From Hyphomicrobiaceae bacterium (GTDB lineage: Bacteria > Pseudomonadota > Alphaproteobacteria > Rhizobiales > Aestuariivirgaceae), in assembly GCA_900298995.1 (NCBI GenBank), contig OMIC01000003.1, forward strand, positions 62,001-126,000: a DNA stretch of 64,000 bases, given 5' to 3'. The notes beneath the pieces are model-generated. The model saw only the letters and a program-made list of their open reading frames with translations. It ran no database searches and was not told the DNA's origin. Each line of letters starts with the position of its first letter. The first letter of the stretch is position 1. Below are positions 23,410 through 34,235 of the stretch, piece by piece. A program made the translations under genes and the position numbers.

Positions 23410-24078
23410 ATGACAGATCTCGACGCAGCCCGCCTCAACATGGTTGAATCTCAAGTGCGCCCCAACGGGATCACGGACCGGCGTATCATTGCGGCCATGG
23501 AGCAGGTGCGGCGCGAGGATTTCGTACCGGAACGTATGCGGGCGCTGGCTTACATGGATGAAGATGTACCGCTTGAGCCCGAGTCATCCGGGTCTGGCAG
23601 GCGCGCGCTGATCGAAGCGATGGCCTTCGCTCGGCTGTTGCAGCATGCGGCAATCAAACCATCCGACCGGGTGCTGTTGGTGGGGGCCGGAACCGGCTAC
23701 GGTGCAGCCGTTGTCAGTCAAATGGCAGCGGATGTCGTGGCCCTCGAGTGCGATCCTGGGCTTGTGCGGACAGCGCAGCGTTTGCTGTCGGTGGTTGCAA
23801 ATGTGCGCGTTGCAGAAGGTGCATTGGCCGATGGATTCCCAGCCGGGAAGCCCTATGATGTGATTGTTCTCGAAGGTCGTGCCGAAGAGGTTCCGGAAAG
23901 CCTCCTTGAGCAGTTGGCCGAAGGCGGTCGGCTAGCTGCAGTTGTCGGTGAGGCAGACTTGGCAAAAGGTAAGATCTATACAAGGTCCGGCAAGGCACTT
24001 GCGATGCGTAACGTGTTCGATGCGTCGGTAACGGCTCTGCCGGGTCTGCGAAAGAAGAAACCCGCCTTCGTTTTCTGA
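23410..24078 (+). CDS. PCMT-like methyltransferase (protein-L-isoaspartate O-methyltransferase family, divergent)
   Basis: 222-residue class I SAM methyltransferase of the PCMT family. The N-terminal MVESQVRPNGITDRRIIAAM and REDFVPE segments and the SAM site LLVGAGTGYGAAVVSQMA fit. The GQTISQPYIVA-type substrate motif of true isoaspartyl methyltransferases, present in the second copy in this window (54495-55136), is missing: between DEDVPLEP and the SAM site there is a different sequence (SGSGRRALIEAMAFARLLQ). Isoaspartate repair by this copy is therefore doubtful. In alphaproteobacteria this variant is regularly found just before tolC, as here. Confidence 0.82.
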   Translation: MTDLDAARLNMVESQVRPNGITDRRIIAAMEQVRREDFVPERMRALAYMDEDVPLEPESSGSGRRALIEAMAFARLLQHAAIKPSDRVLLVGAGTGYGAAVVSQMAADVVALECDPGLVRTAQRLLSVVANVRVAEGALADGFPAGKPYDVIVLEGRAEEVPESLLEQLAEGGRLAAVVGEADLAKGKIYTRSGKALAMRNVFDASVTALPGLRKKKPAFVF

Positions 24079-24151
24079 GCGGCGGGATGGTAAGTGGTGC
24101 GCAGCCCGGGGCCCGGGGCAGTATTCTGGCCGGTCAAATCGAGGTGCGTGA

Positions 24152-25555
24152 ATGAGAACTGTTCGAGTTCGGGCCCTGCTCGGTGGCGTGGCGCTGGCTG
24201 CCGCTTTGGCGGTGCAGTGCGTGGTGGTCAATGCTGACACCCTGTTCGGCGCCATGGAAAAAGCCTACGTGACCAATCCCACGTTGAATGCCGCGCGGGC
24301 GGGGCAGAGGGCTGTGGATGAACTCGTGCCGCAGGCTTTGTCGGGCTGGCGGCCGACGATCGGTGTCGGTGGCGAGATCGATCGCATCACCGGGTCGCAG
24401 AGCGTCGAAATTCCTGATGAGGGTGGTTTCGAAGACACGGTGATCACCAACAACGCCACGTCGGGCAATCTTGGAATTGAACTGAACCAACCGCTGTTCA
24501 ACGGGTTCAGGACGGTTGAAGGTACCAAGGCCGCCGAGGCGCGGGTCGATGCCGGCCGTCAGGGACTGCTCGAGACCGAGCAGCAGGTGCTTTTCAATGT
24601 CGTGCAGGCCTATATGAACGTCTATGCCGGGCGACAGATCGTCGTGCTGCGCAAGCAGGATGTTGCGGCGCTGCAGGAGCAGGTCAGGGCTGCGAATGAA
24701 AGGTTCGCCGTGGGCGAGATCACGCGGACGGACGTCGCTCAGGCGGAGGCCCGTCTGGCGGAGTCCGAAAGCGCGCTGGTCGATGCTCAGACTCAGCTTG
24801 CGCGGGATGTCGCGTCCTATGTGCAGGCAGTCGGCAACGAACCGGGCAAGTTGAACTATCCGAAGATTTCGAAGTTGCCGAAATCCATGCAGACAGCACT
24901 GGATGTGGCAGGCGAGATCAACCCACGGCTCCTGGCTCAGGCCTTCGTGGAAGTGGCAGCCAACAGCGACGTCGGCGTTGTGCGTTCCGGGTTGCTGCCT
25001 AGCGCTGGGCTGACAGCCGCGGCGGTTGTGGATGATCCGGACCTTGGCATTGATGACAATGGCTCACAGTCGGCCCTTATCGGCGCCTCTTTCAGCATGC
25101 CGCTCTATGAGGCTGGACTAGTCTATTCGCAGGTTCGCGAGGCGAAACAACGGGCCAGCCAACGGCGTATCGAGGTCATCGAGATTGCCAGGGATGTCCG
25201 CGCTGCCGTGGTGCAGTCGTGGAATGCCTATGTCGGATTGGGACAAATTATCAAGAACACGCGCACACAGGTTCGCGCCGCCCAGCTGGCACTGGATGGT
25301 GTTCAGCAGGAGTATCAGGCGGGTACGCGGACGACACTGGATGTGCTGGACGCCCAGCGGGAGCTGGTGTTTGCCCAAGTCCTTCAGGTGGTCGCTGAAA
25401 AAAACCGGGTGGTCGCGGGTTACCAGTTGCTTGCGTCTATCGGCCAACTCACGGCGACCCATGTCGGCCTCAAGGTGCCGATCTATAATCCCGAGGAGAA
25501 TTATCGGCAGGTCCGTGGAAAATGGTTCGGTACGGGGGCCAATACCATCGAATAG
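24152..25555 (+). CDS. tolC: TolC-family outer-membrane efflux channel
   Basis: Outer-membrane component of tripartite efflux pumps or type I secretion. 467 residues with a signal peptide (MRTVRVRALLGGVALAAALA to NA near 30) and two outer-membrane-efflux repeats, about 35-240 and 250-440. Seen are AYVTNPTLNAARAGQRAVDE, LNQPLFNGFRTVEGTKAAEARVDAG (in part), DVAQAEARLAE, and in the second half YEAGLVYSQVREAKQRASQ and YQAGTRTTLDVLDAQREL. GAGGTGCGTGA precedes the ATG. It sits in the alphaproteobacterial order PCMT-like, tolC, popZ, valS. Confidence 0.94.
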   Translation: MRTVRVRALLGGVALAAALAVQCVVVNADTLFGAMEKAYVTNPTLNAARAGQRAVDELVPQALSGWRPTIGVGGEIDRITGSQSVEIPDEGGFEDTVITNNATSGNLGIELNQPLFNGFRTVEGTKAAEARVDAGRQGLLETEQQVLFNVVQAYMNVYAGRQIVVLRKQDVAALQEQVRAANERFAVGEITRTDVAQAEARLAESESALVDAQTQLARDVASYVQAVGNEPGKLNYPKISKLPKSMQTALDVAGEINPRLLAQAFVEVAANSDVGVVRSGLLPSAGLTAAAVVDDPDLGIDDNGSQSALIGASFSMPLYEAGLVYSQVREAKQRASQRRIEVIEIARDVRAAVVQSWNAYVGLGQIIKNTRTQVRAAQLALDGVQQEYQAGTRTTLDVLDAQRELVFAQVLQVVAEKNRVVAGYQLLASIGQLTATHVGLKVPIYNPEENYRQVRGKWFGTGANTIE

Positions 25556-25621
25556 AGGCAGGCACCCTGTCGACATGGGCTAACGAGTGGCGTAATCTCG
25601 ACTTGATCAATTTGTTACAGG

Positions 25622-26257
25622 ATGAACGTTGTGACGGCTGAACCGCGAATGGAAGACCTTCTGGCGTCTATCCGCAGGGCCATACAGGACGACATCGGTG
25701 ATCTTCCACTGGCTGCGCCGAGCCGTGATGCTCCAAACCGTCCGAAACCCGCACACCGTGTCGCCCGCGTCGGCGATGAATTGGCGGCGGCCGCAAGTGA
25801 TATCCGGCAATTGCGTGATCGCTTGTCGCAACCGCAGGCAGGACTGTCGCCGCGTGAACGTGCCCAGAGCATTGTCGAGACCATCCAGACTGCATCGGCC
25901 CGCCGCAACTTGCAGGAGGCCGAACATGCAGCCGCTCCGCGCATGCGCAGCAGTGTGGCAGGACGAGAGATCTCCGCACGCAGTCCTGCGCGAGCGGCTC
26001 CGAGCCTCGATCCGGCGCGGCACCGCGAAGAAGAGACTTGCATTCTTTCGGATCAGTCTTCGCAGGCGGTGCAATCCTCCTTTGGACGGCTGGCTGGAAG
26101 TGTAGCGGCGCGCTCGGTCGACGGGCAGGCGGTCGAGGACATGACGCGAGACATGCTGCGCGGGATGTTAAAGCAATGGCTGGACGACAACCTGCCGTCT
26201 ATGGTCGAACGTCTGGTTCGCGAAGAAATTGAACGCGTGGCCCGGACCGGGCGTTAA
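25622..26257 (+). CDS. popZ: PopZ-type polar organizing protein (DUF2497)
   Basis: 211 residues. N-terminal MEDLLASIRRAIQDDIG helix (residues 9-25), a disordered Pro/Arg/Ala-rich middle, and a C-terminal helical oligomerisation region ending RGMLKQWLDDNLPSMVERLV, REEIERVARTGR. This layout is that of PopZ, which forms polar condensates that anchor the chromosome origin and cell-cycle proteins. I report the ATG at 25622; an ATG at 25646 directly before MEDLLAS is equally possible, as neither has a strong ribosome site. Its position between tolC and valS is conserved in Hyphomicrobiales. Confidence 0.88.
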   Translation: MNVVTAEPRMEDLLASIRRAIQDDIGDLPLAAPSRDAPNRPKPAHRVARVGDELAAAASDIRQLRDRLSQPQAGLSPRERAQSIVETIQTASARRNLQEAEHAAAPRMRSSVAGREISARSPARAAPSLDPARHREEETCILSDQSSQAVQSSFGRLAGSVAARSVDGQAVEDMTRDMLRGMLKQWLDDNLPSMVERLVREEIERVARTGR

Positions 26258-26414
26258 CCGCTCGTTTTTCGCTCCCCACCCCCGCTGCTTTCCAACCCCC
26301 TGAAATCCGTGTAGGGAAGCGAGGTTGTGTGGTGGGTCATCCTGCGCGCCGCGGCGTAGGGGCGGTGGCGTGGGGGCGCGCCATGGGCGCGGGTAGAAAG
26401 CTGATGGCTTTGCA

Positions 26415-26711
26415 ATGAGCGAAGCCGGCGATTCGAGGCCGGAGAGGCGACGCTGGCCCCGGAAGCGGGTGCTTAAGCGCGGCAAGATTTTGTACTTCGA
26501 CCGCCCATCGGTGATCGACTGCACGATCCGGGATGTTTCGGAGGGCGGGGCCCGTCTGGTATGTAGCCAGGCCGGGCTGTTGCCAAAAGAGTTTTATCTT
26601 GTATTCGTGATCGAGAAGGAAATGCGCAAGGCACGGATCGTCTGGCGAACGGCGGAGGAGCTCGGCGTCGAGTTTACGGCGCCGCAAGAGCCGGCAAAGT
26701 TGAAGCTCTAG
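26415..26711 (+). CDS. PilZ-domain protein
   Basis: 98 residues, a single PilZ domain. The c-di-GMP-binding signature is visible: RRRWPRKRVLKRGKI (RxxxR-type) and IRDVSEGGARL (D/NxSxxG-type), so it probably binds c-di-GMP and acts as a small effector. No output domain is attached. A PleD-type diguanylate cyclase is encoded at 48270. It stands alone between popZ and valS. Confidence 0.85.
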   Translation: MSEAGDSRPERRRWPRKRVLKRGKILYFDRPSVIDCTIRDVSEGGARLVCSQAGLLPKEFYLVFVIEKEMRKARIVWRTAEELGVEFTAPQEPAKLKL

Positions 26712-26789
26712 CGGTCCGGTTGCGGTTGCATGCAGAGCCCGGCTGGTGTTTAAGGCCCGACAATCAACCACTTCGACTCCAGGCGCCGC

Positions 26790-29453
26790 ATGCTCGACAA
26801 GACCTTCAATCCCACTGAAATGGAAGCCCGGCTCTATGCTGAGTGGGAGTCCCGGGGCTTCTTCAAGCCCGGTCGGAAGCCCAAGGCTGAACCCTATACC
26901 ATTGTTATTCCGCCACCCAATGTGACGGGATCGCTGCACATGGGGCATGCGCTCAATAACACGATCCAGGACATCCTTATCCGGTTCGAGCGCATGCGCG
27001 GACGTGATGTGCTATGGCAGCCGGGTACTGACCACGCCGGTATCGCAACCCAGATGGTCGTGGAGCGGCTGTTGCAGGCCGAAAGCAAGACAGACCGTCG
27101 CAGCATGGGCCGGGAAGCCTTTCTCGAACGCGTGTGGGCCTGGAAGGCCGAATCCGGCGGCACCATCTCGCGCCAGTTGCGACGCCTTGGTGCGTCTTGT
27201 GACTGGTCGCGCGAGCGTTTCACCATGGATGAGGGCCTGTCGCGGGCCGTGATCAAGGTATTTGTAAAGCTCTTCAAGGAAGGCTTGATCTACAAGGACA
27301 AGAGGCTGGTCAACTGGGACCCCAAACTTCTCACGGCCATTTCCGATCTCGAGGTGGTGCAGAAGGAGATCAAGGGCAATCTCTGGCATCTTCGGTATCC
27401 GATCGAGGGATCGGATGAGTATATTGTGGTGGCGACTACGCGACCCGAGACCATGCTGGGCGATTCCGGCGTGGCCGTTCACCCGGACAACGACAAACTC
27501 AAGCACCTGATCGGGAAGCTTGTGCGGTTGCCTCTGGTGGGGCGGCTCATACCTATCGTGGCTGATGACTATGCTGATCCCGAGAAGGGCACGGGTGCGG
27601 TCAAAATCACGCCTGCGCACGATTTCAACGACTTTGATGTCGGTAAGCGTCACGCTCTTCCTCAGATCAACATGCTTGATCAGTTTGGCAAGATCGATCT
27701 CAACAGTGCGGAATTCGCCGAAGCGCCAGCTGAGACGCGGGCGCTGCATGGTGTCGACCGTTTCACGGCCCGCAAGCGCATCGTCGATATGTTCGAGGCA
27801 CTGGGGCTTCTCGACAAGATCGAGCCGCACACCCATCAGGTTCCGCATGGTGATCGATCTGACGTGGTGATCGAGCCGTGGCTCACGGAACAGTGGTATG
27901 TGAATGCATCTGAACTCGCAAAGCCTGCGATCGCTGCCGTGGAGCAGGGGAAAACCGGCTTTGTACCGCGAAACTGGGAGAAGACCTACTTCGAGTGGAT
28001 GCGCAACATCCAGCCGTGGTGCATCTCGCGGCAATTGTGGTGGGGCCATCAGATACCTGCCTGGTATGGACCGGATGGCGAGGTGTTCGTCGAGGAGACG
28101 GATGCGGACGCCTTTGTTGCGGCAGAGAAGCATTATGGCCAGGCCGTCACGTTGACCCGTGACGAATATGTTCTGGACACTTGGTTTTCATCGGCTCTGT
28201 GGCCTTTTTCAACGTTGGGCTGGCCGGATGAGACGCCGGAACTGAAACGGCACTACAAGACCGATGTGCTTGTCACTGGCTTCGACATCATCTTTTTCTG
28301 GGTCGCGCGGATGATGATGATGGGCTTGCACTTCATGAAGGAAGTGCCGTTCCACACAGTCTATATCCACGCCCTGGTCCGCGACGAAAAGGGCCAGAAG
28401 ATGTCGAAGTCAAAGGGCAATGTCATCGACCCTCTTGATCTGATCGACGCCTATGGAGCAGATGCCTTGCGGTTTACCCTCGCTGCCATGGCCGCACAGG
28501 GTCGGGATATCAAGCTCTCGAAGCAGCGCGTTGAAGGATACCGCAATTTCGGAACCAAACTGTGGAATGCCGCCCGTTTCGCGGAGATGAATGGCGTGCG
28601 GCATGACGCTGGATATGATCCGCTGGCGGCACGACTGACCGTCAACCGCTGGATTGCCGGTGAAGCGGCTCGCACGGAGGCCGAGGTTCGCAAGGCAATA
28701 GAAGATTACAAGTTCAACGAAGCTGCCGGGACACTTTATCACTTTGTTTGGAACATCTTCTGCGACTGGTATCTTGAACTGGTAAAGCCGATACTGGGTG
28801 GTGAAGATGAACCCGCGAAGACCGAAACCCGCGCCACAACGGCGTGGGTCATCGACCAGATCCTCTTGCTCCTGCATCCGTTCATGCCCTTCCTGACGGA
28901 GGAACTCTGGCAGCAGACCGGCAAGCGCAAGGAATGGCTGATCGGTTCTGATTGGCCACGCTATGTGGGGCTCGGTGACAGGGTGGCCGATGAGGAGATG
29001 GAATGGGTCATCCGTTTTGTATCGGAGATCCGTTCGGTGCGGGCTGAAATGAATGTGCCTGCGGGCGCGAAAATTGCTTGCGTCATCGTAAGCGCCAATG
29101 GTGAGACCCGCCGGCGCGCCGCAGCCTGGGAAGCCGAGATCATGCGGCTGTCGCGGCTGTCGTCGGTTTCCTTCGAGGATCATGTTCCGTCGGCATCGGC
29201 GCAAATCGTTCTGGGAGAGGCCACTGTTGCTCTGCCTTTGGAAGGTGTGATCGACATCGGTGCCGAAAAGGCACGGTTGGCAAAAGAGCTTGAAAAGATC
29301 GCCAAGGACATGGCGGCCATTGATGGGCGGCTCAACAACCCGGGCTTTGTGGCCAAGGCGCCGCCTGAGGTTCTGGAGGAAAGCCGCGAACGGAAGTCCG
29401 AGCTTGAGGCGCGTGGTAGCAAGGTGCAAGAGGCCCTTGCCCGTCTCGGCTAG
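26790..29453 (+). CDS. valS: valyl-tRNA synthetase
   Basis: Class I aminoacyl-tRNA synthetase of 887 residues. HIGH motif in [16 protein letters not shown] (about 42-57), the CP1 editing domain (about 190-330, [18 protein letters not shown]), KMSKS in [15 protein letters not shown] (about 530), an anticodon-binding domain with [20 protein letters not shown] and a C-terminal coiled coil ([20 protein letters not shown]). Complete, with no anomalies. Confidence 0.97.
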   Translation: MLDKTFNPTEMEARLYAEWESRGFFKPGRKPKAEPYTIVIPPPNVTGSLHMGHALNNTIQDILIRFERMRGRDVLWQPGTDHAGIATQMVVERLLQAESKTDRRSMGREAFLERVWAWKAESGGTISRQLRRLGASCDWSRERFTMDEGLSRAVIKVFVKLFKEGLIYKDKRLVNWDPKLLTAISDLEVVQKEIKGNLWHLRYPIEGSDEYIVVATTRPETMLGDSGVAVHPDNDKLKHLIGKLVRLPLVGRLIPIVADDYADPEKGTGAVKITPAHDFNDFDVGKRHALPQINMLDQFGKIDLNSAEFAEAPAETRALHGVDRFTARKRIVDMFEALGLLDKIEPHTHQVPHGDRSDVVIEPWLTEQWYVNASELAKPAIAAVEQGKTGFVPRNWEKTYFEWMRNIQPWCISRQLWWGHQIPAWYGPDGEVFVEETDADAFVAAEKHYGQAVTLTRDEYVLDTWFSSALWPFSTLGWPDETPELKRHYKTDVLVTGFDIIFFWVARMMMMGLHFMKEVPFHTVYIHALVRDEKGQKMSKSKGNVIDPLDLIDAYGADALRFTLAAMAAQGRDIKLSKQRVEGYRNFGTKLWNAARFAEMNGVRHDAGYDPLAARLTVNRWIAGEAARTEAEVRKAIEDYKFNEAAGTLYHFVWNIFCDWYLELVKPILGGEDEPAKTETRATTAWVIDQILLLLHPFMPFLTEELWQQTGKRKEWLIGSDWPRYVGLGDRVADEEMEWVIRFVSEIRSVRAEMNVPAGAKIACVIVSANGETRRRAAAWEAEIMRLSRLSSVSFEDHVPSASAQIVLGEATVALPLEGVIDIGAEKARLAKELEKIAKDMAAIDGRLNNPGFVAKAPPEVLEESRERKSELEARGSKVQEALARLG

Positions 29454-29534
29454 CGGGTTTCACCAATGGCGGTGAAGATCCCCGAGAGCTAAACCCCGAC
29501 AAGGGAATACTCTTTGTGAAGGATTGATTCGTCC

Positions 29535-29774
29535 ATGCTCAAGAAACTTACTACTGGCGGCTTCGTCGCGCTGGGATCTCTCGCGGTTCTGATGACGGCC
29601 GCTCCGGTTTCGGAGGCGACCGTCGTCTACTGCGTCTACATCAACATGCCGGTTGATTGTGTGGTACGGCCGGGTGTCGTTCTGAGGCCGGCACCTGCGG
29701 TCCGCGCGCGGACACCTGGCGTGAACACGCCTCGCAACCTCGGCGGGCCTGTGAACCGTGTCGGACGGCGATAA
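29535..29774 (+). CDS. small secreted protein, function unknown
   Basis: 79 residues. Signal peptide MLKKLTTGGFVALGSLAVLM with cleavage near SEA (about 29), then a mature peptide of about 50 residues with two cysteines (YCVYINMPVDCVV) and a Pro/Arg/Val-rich basic tail. AAGGA lies 10 bases before the ATG. Not recognised. It ends 3 bp from the convergent cobM stop. Confidence 0.6.
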   Translation: MLKKLTTGGFVALGSLAVLMTAAPVSEATVVYCVYINMPVDCVVRPGVVLRPAPAVRARTPGVNTPRNLGGPVNRVGRR

Positions 29775-29777
29775 GCC

Positions 29778-30545
29778 TCACCTTGCCGTCTTGCGGTTTC
29801 GCAGGACGTGTTCATGGGCTGCGTCATAAAGGGCTGAATCGCGGAAATCATGCTTGCCAAGCGCCTCGCCGACGAGGACGAGGGCCGTGCGGGTGAGTTT
29901 GGCGGCGCGAACCTGAGCCGCGATGGTCGAGAGCGTTCCGCGAAGGATCAACTGATCGGGCCATGTGATGCGGTAGGCCACAACGACGGGACAGTCTGCC
30001 CCGTAATAGGGGGTCAGTGCGCTTTCGATGTAGGCGAGATTTCGGATCGAGAGATGGATTGCCAGGGTGGCGCGGGAGCGGCCAAGTTCTTCAAGCGTTT
30101 CACCGGGCGGCATAGCCGAAGCCTGCATGGCGGTGCGCGTCAGGATGACCGTCTGGGCTATTTCCGGAAGCGTGAACTCGGTCTTGAGCACAGCGGCCGC
30201 GGCCGCATAGGCTGGAACGCCGGGCGTCACATCATAAGGGATCGACAGGGCATCGAGGCGCCGCATCTGCTCTGCAATCGCTCCATAGAGGGAAGGATCG
30301 CCCGAATGAACGCGAGCGACATCCTTGCCTTGCGCGTGAGCGGCCTGAATCTCGGCGATGATGTCATCCAGAGTCATCGATGCAGTGTCGATTACCCGGG
30401 CGTTCTTTGGCGCCGAACGAACGACTTCTTCGGGCACCAGTGAGCCAGCATAGAGGCAGACCGGGCAGGATTCGATGAGCCGCAGTCCACGCAGGGTTAT
30501 GAGGTCAGGTGCGCCAGGACCGGCGCCAATGAAATGGACGGTCAT
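29778..30545 (-). CDS. cobM: precorrin-4 C11-methyltransferase (CobM)
   Basis: SAM-dependent tetrapyrrole methylase of 255 residues. N-terminal [46 protein letters not shown] and [14 protein letters not shown] are typical of CobM/CbiF. It is the last gene of the six-gene minus-strand operon that starts with cbiX. Its ATG overlaps the preceding stop by 4 bp. Confidence 0.93.
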   Translation of the reverse strand: MTVHFIGAGPGAPDLITLRGLRLIESCPVCLYAGSLVPEEVVRSAPKNARVIDTASMTLDDIIAEIQAAHAQGKDVARVHSGDPSLYGAIAEQMRRLDALSIPYDVTPGVPAYAAAAAVLKTEFTLPEIAQTVILTRTAMQASAMPPGETLEELGRSRATLAIHLSIRNLAYIESALTPYYGADCPVVVAYRITWPDQLILRGTLSTIAAQVRAAKLTRTALVLVGEALGKHDFRDSALYDAAHEHVLRNRKTAR

Positions 30546-32329
30546 GGTTCGTTATCCCTTTTCCTAGCGTAACCACGTGGGGTGTAGGCGTATGTTTGGC
30601 CGTCGCCGCGACTGATCGCCCTAGTTTGAGAAGAGCCGACCATCACAAGGGTCAGCATGTCGACATCGTTGGCGTCGAAGGCGTCGAAACGCAAAACGCG
30701 AACGCGTTCATCCGGTCTGCCGAGGCTTGTCGCGATGACAACAGGTGTGGAAGGCGGTCGATGAGGCTTGAGGAGGGTGAAGGCACGTTCAATCTGGTCA
30801 CGGCGCTTGAGAGAGCGGGGATTGTAGAAGGCAGTGACGAAGTCACCGATGGCCGCGGCCTGTATACGGCTTTCGATGGTCTCCCAGGGGGTGAGCAGAT
30901 CCGAGAGCGATATGCAGCAAAAGTCATGCCCAATGATCGCACCCGCGCGGGCTGCTGCTGCCTGGAAGGCAGAAATACCGGGAATAACGTTCACGGAGAT
31001 TGTCGCTGGCGAGAGTTCCAGCAATTCGAAGACGAGCGCCGCCATGGCGTAGATCCCCGCATCCCCGGAGCAGACAAGGGCAACCTCTCGGCCATCCTGC
31101 GCCAGACTGATCGCATGCTTGACCCGGTCCTCCTCGGCGCCGAGCGGGAAGCGATGTTCCTGCTGGCTGCTGCGGAGATCGGAGACGAGATCGAGGTAGA
31201 GGCTGTAACCAACCCAGTCCTCGGATTCAATGAGTGCTGCCGACGCGGCGGGCGATCTCCATGCCGCACTGCCAGGTCCGATGCCAACGATATGCAGAAT
31301 ACCGCGCGGCTGTCCAGCCAGGGTCAGGATTGGTTGAGGGGATCTGACAATGGCACAGGTCGCTCGTTTGCTCAGGGCCTTGGGTACGAGTAGGGTCGAT
31401 TGTGGTCCCGCAAGCGCCAGGGCCGCTGCTTCTGCCACGCCCGGAACTCCGACTTCACGGGCGACAATTTCGGAGGGTGTCGCAAGACGTGATGCTTCAT
31501 TGACCAGTTCGGTCTTTGCGAAAAACCTTGCGGGAACAGAAAAATGCGCCGCAACCGCGTGTATCGCGGGTTCATCGGCTTTCAGCTCGATTGAGGCGAC
31601 CGCTGCAAGAGAACGAGGGCTGAGGTTGTGTTTCTGAAGCACTGATGTTGCGAGTTCGATCATTTCGCCCGGGCTAGCGCCGCGCTCACAGCCGAGGCCC
31701 ATGACAAGGTTTCGGGGATGATAGACAAGAACGCTTTCGGAACCCGTTGCCCTAGTTTCGGTGACTTGCAGCGTGACGCCTTCGAAGCTGGCTTGTGATG
31801 TCGGAAGATGTGCTTGCGGGAATGGAGATGGGTCGCCAGCAAGGGTAACGGACGCTCCGTTGAGCATGGCTGCCGTTGCCGCCTTCATGTGCTCTGGATT
31901 GCCAAGGACGAAACCGTCTGTCGGTTCGTCAAGAGCCATTCCAAATCTTACTTCGCTGGCCGTCGTGAGAGCAGCCTGACCGCCGGTCAGTTGGGCGATG
32001 CGGCGTGCAAGCGTGTTGGCGCCATGATGGCCACCCAGAAGGGGCACGACTGCGGTGCCGTCCTCCGCCAGCGCGACGACGGCGGGCTCGGACTGCTTGT
32101 CTTTGAGATGAGGTGCGAGCGACCTGATCAGAATTCCTGCTGCGCAGAGCCCGATGATGGTGCGGCCGGCTTTGAAGAGCTGTGCAAGGTGAGTTGTCGC
32201 CTTGTCATAGGTGACATCGCCACCGCCCACGCATTTCGGAACGTGGACTTCGCCGTCAAGTCCGGCCCTGAGCCTGTGGGCAAGCGGGAGTGCGGACGCG
32301 CCCAGAACAAAGAGGACAGGTTTTGTCAT
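30542..32329 (-). CDS. cobJ: CbiG-CobJ fusion: cobalt-precorrin-5A hydrolase / precorrin-3B C17-methyltransferase
   Basis: 595 residues, two enzymes in one chain. Residues 1-345 are a complete CbiG (N-terminal [46 protein letters not shown]-terminal [20 protein letters not shown] and [15 protein letters not shown]). CbiG opens the ring-contraction lactone in the anaerobic route; its C-terminal part is related to aerobic CobE. Residues about 346-595 are CobJ/CbiH ([63 protein letters not shown]). The fusion is known in other bacteria. Both ends overlap neighbours by 4 bp. Confidence 0.93.
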   Translation of the reverse strand: MTKPVLFVLGASALPLAHRLRAGLDGEVHVPKCVGGGDVTYDKATTHLAQLFKAGRTIIGLCAAGILIRSLAPHLKDKQSEPAVVALAEDGTAVVPLLGGHHGANTLARRIAQLTGGQAALTTASEVRFGMALDEPTDGFVLGNPEHMKAATAAMLNGASVTLAGDPSPFPQAHLPTSQASFEGVTLQVTETRATGSESVLVYHPRNLVMGLGCERGASPGEMIELATSVLQKHNLSPRSLAAVASIELKADEPAIHAVAAHFSVPARFFAKTELVNEASRLATPSEIVAREVGVPGVAEAAALALAGPQSTLLVPKALSKRATCAIVRSPQPILTLAGQPRGILHIVGIGPGSAAWRSPAASAALIESEDWVGYSLYLDLVSDLRSSQQEHRFPLGAEEDRVKHAISLAQDGREVALVCSGDAGIYAMAALVFELLELSPATISVNVIPGISAFQAAAARAGAIIGHDFCCISLSDLLTPWETIESRIQAAAIGDFVTAFYNPRSLKRRDQIERAFTLLKPHRPPSTPVVIATSLGRPDERVRVLRFDAFDANDVDMLTLVMVGSSQTRAISRGDGQTYAYTPRGYARKRDNEP

Positions 32330-33033
32330 GACCTGCCTTCGTTGAGCACAAGAATGGTCGTGAAGTAAGGCAGGCTGTCTCCGACGACATCTTCTAGACG
32401 GACGATCGTTTCGTCAGGTTGAGTTGCCCTTATGATGACATGGGAGTTGGCATGCAGTCCGAGCAGTCGCAGGGTGCTTCGTACCCGTCCAAAATGACGA
32501 CCGACCTTCATGATGACCGCGCTCTCGGCAGTCATCAGTTCGTCGCGCAGCCTGTCGTCGGGCAGGGTTGCAGGCAATACCTTGACAACCGCATTGCGGC
32601 CAGAGAGTGGTTGCCGGAGCGTGGCAGCCGAGGCCGTCATGGCCGTCACACCGGGCACAACCCTGCAGTCGTAGCGACCAGAGAGGCGTTCAAACACATA
32701 CATGAAGCTGCCGTAGAAGAAGGGATCACCCTCGCAGAGCATGACGACATCGCGACCTGTGTCCAGCTCCGCGGCGATTTCTGCAGCACCTTTGTCGTAA
32801 GCCTTCTCTCCCGGTTCGCGCTCTGTGCGCATCGGCATATCGATGACGATATGGCGTGCGGTATCTGGGATGAAACGTGCGGCGATGGCGCGCGCGGTCG
32901 ACTGACCACCATTGGCGGCTAGATAGGCAATGACCGGTGCGTCACGCAGTAGCCGCACGGCCTTGAGTGTGAGGAGTTCTGGGTCTCCAGGACCCACCCC
33001 TATGCCATGCAGTGTGCCTTGCTTCTTCACCAT
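32326..33033 (-). CDS. cobI: precorrin-2 C20-methyltransferase (CobI)
   Basis: SAM-dependent methylase, 235 residues, first methylation after precorrin-2. Motifs: LHGIGVGPGDPELLTLKAVR, LCEGDPFFYGSFMYVF, VVPGVTAMTASAA. I preferred the ATG at 33033 because GGGGGAGAAAGCC lies directly before it; an in-frame ATG at 33051 would put the start deeper inside cobL. It overlaps cobL by 7 bp and the cbiG-cobJ gene by 4 bp. Confidence 0.93.
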   Translation of the reverse strand: MVKKQGTLHGIGVGPGDPELLTLKAVRLLRDAPVIAYLAANGGQSTARAIAARFIPDTARHIVIDMPMRTEREPGEKAYDKGAAEIAAELDTGRDVVMLCEGDPFFYGSFMYVFERLSGRYDCRVVPGVTAMTASAATLRQPLSGRNAVVKVLPATLPDDRLRDELMTAESAVIMKVGRHFGRVRSTLRLLGLHANSHVIIRATQPDETIVRLEDVVGDSLPYFTTILVLNEGRS

Positions 33034-34235
33034 GGCTTTCTCCCCCGCCACTGGGTTACTGCCATGCGGGGCCGCAAAGCCCTGAGGTCGCCAACCGGGG
33101 TCAGATGCGAGACTTCGATCCTTGCGATATCACCGCCATGAGTCGCCTGTAGCCCATAGACGCAGCTCTCGCCTTCGAGGGTCACTGCATTTGCTACCAG
33201 CATGCCGCCTGGTTTCAGCGCGGCCCAAGCTGTTTCAAAAAGCCCGGGTTCGGTCAATCCTCCGCCAATGAAAATGGCGTGGGGCTCTGGTTGGCCATGA
33301 AGGCAGGCGGGTGCTGTGCCAGCAATCACCTTGAGGCGTGGCGTACCAAGCGCATCAGCATTTGTGGAAATCATGGCAAGCCGCGCTGCATCATGTTCGA
33401 ATGCTATGGCGCGGCATCCACGCGCAGCCCTCATCCACTCAATTGAAACAGAACCGCAACCCGCGCCAATGTCCCACAGGAGTTGATCGGGGCCCGGGCA
33501 GAGTGCCGCAAGCGTAACGGCGCGCACCTCGCGCTTGGTAAGTTGTCCATCATGCTGGAAGGCTTCATCGGGAAGTCCCGACAGCCGCGAATAGATGCGT
33601 GCGGCAGGGGTTGCGAGGCAATGAATGGCGAGTGTGTTGAGGTCTGAATACTGCTCGTGAGTTGGGTCTGATGCGCGACGAGAGGTCATGCGCTCGCGTG
33701 TACCTCCCATGTTTTCGAGAACAGTTATCAGGCTGTCGCCAAAACCTCTCACAGAGAGCCGCCGTGCGACATCAGCCACGGTGGAGGCGTCGGCAGTGAG
33801 AACGATCAGGCGGGCATCGGGTTGAATGAAGGGCTCGATGTGTGCCGTCTCGCGGCCATGGAGTGTGAGTGTGTCGCAGTCTGGCAGGGACCAACCCATG
33901 CGGGCAGCTGCAAGACTAAATGCGGAGAGGTGAGGAATGACAGTGATATCACTGAAGGGTATGGTTTCCATCAGCTTTCTGGCAACGCCGTAGTTCATTG
34001 GATCGCCCGTGGCGAGCACTACCGTCTGCTCTCCACGAAAGGGTTGAATGCGTTGGAGGACAGCGGAGAATGGCTGAGGCCATTCCTGCTTTACCCCTGA
34101 AATTTCCGGAACCAGTGATAGAAGCCGTTGCGAGCCGACGACGTGCCTTGCGCTGAGGATGGATTGACGGGCCGCTGCGGATAGTCCCTCCCATCCGTCT
34201 TCGCCCATTCCGACAATGGTGAGCCACTTGGTCAT
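33027..34235 (-). CDS. cobL: precorrin-6Y C5,15-methyltransferase, decarboxylating (CobL)
   Basis: Bifunctional enzyme of 402 residues. The N-terminal CbiE-like methylase domain (about 1-205, LTIVGMGEDGWEGLSAAA, VVLATGDPMNYGVAR) methylates C5; the C-terminal CbiT-like domain (about 215-402, LLWDIGAGCGSVSIEWMRAA, IFIGGGLTEPGLF) methylates C15 and decarboxylates the acetate at C12. Fusion of the two is the normal CobL form. It overlaps cobH (4 bp) and cobI. Confidence 0.94.
   Translation of the reverse strand: MTKWLTIVGMGEDGWEGLSAAARQSILSARHVVGSQRLLSLVPEISGVKQEWPQPFSAVLQRIQPFRGEQTVVLATGDPMNYGVARKLMETIPFSDITVIPHLSAFSLAAARMGWSLPDCDTLTLHGRETAHIEPFIQPDARLIVLTADASTVADVARRLSVRGFGDSLITVLENMGGTRERMTSRRASDPTHEQYSDLNTLAIHCLATPAARIYSRLSGLPDEAFQHDGQLTKREVRAVTLAALCPGPDQLLWDIGAGCGSVSIEWMRAARGCRAIAFEHDAARLAMISTNADALGTPRLKVIAGTAPACLHGQPEPHAIFIGGGLTEPGLFETAWAALKPGGMLVANAVTLEGESCVYGLQATHGGDIARIEVSHLTPVGDLRALRPRMAVTQWRGRKPW

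Noticed and set aside
30542-32329. CbiG-CobJ fusion as a new enzyme
   Set aside because: Fusions of this type are already known in bacterial annotations. Interesting in context, not novel.
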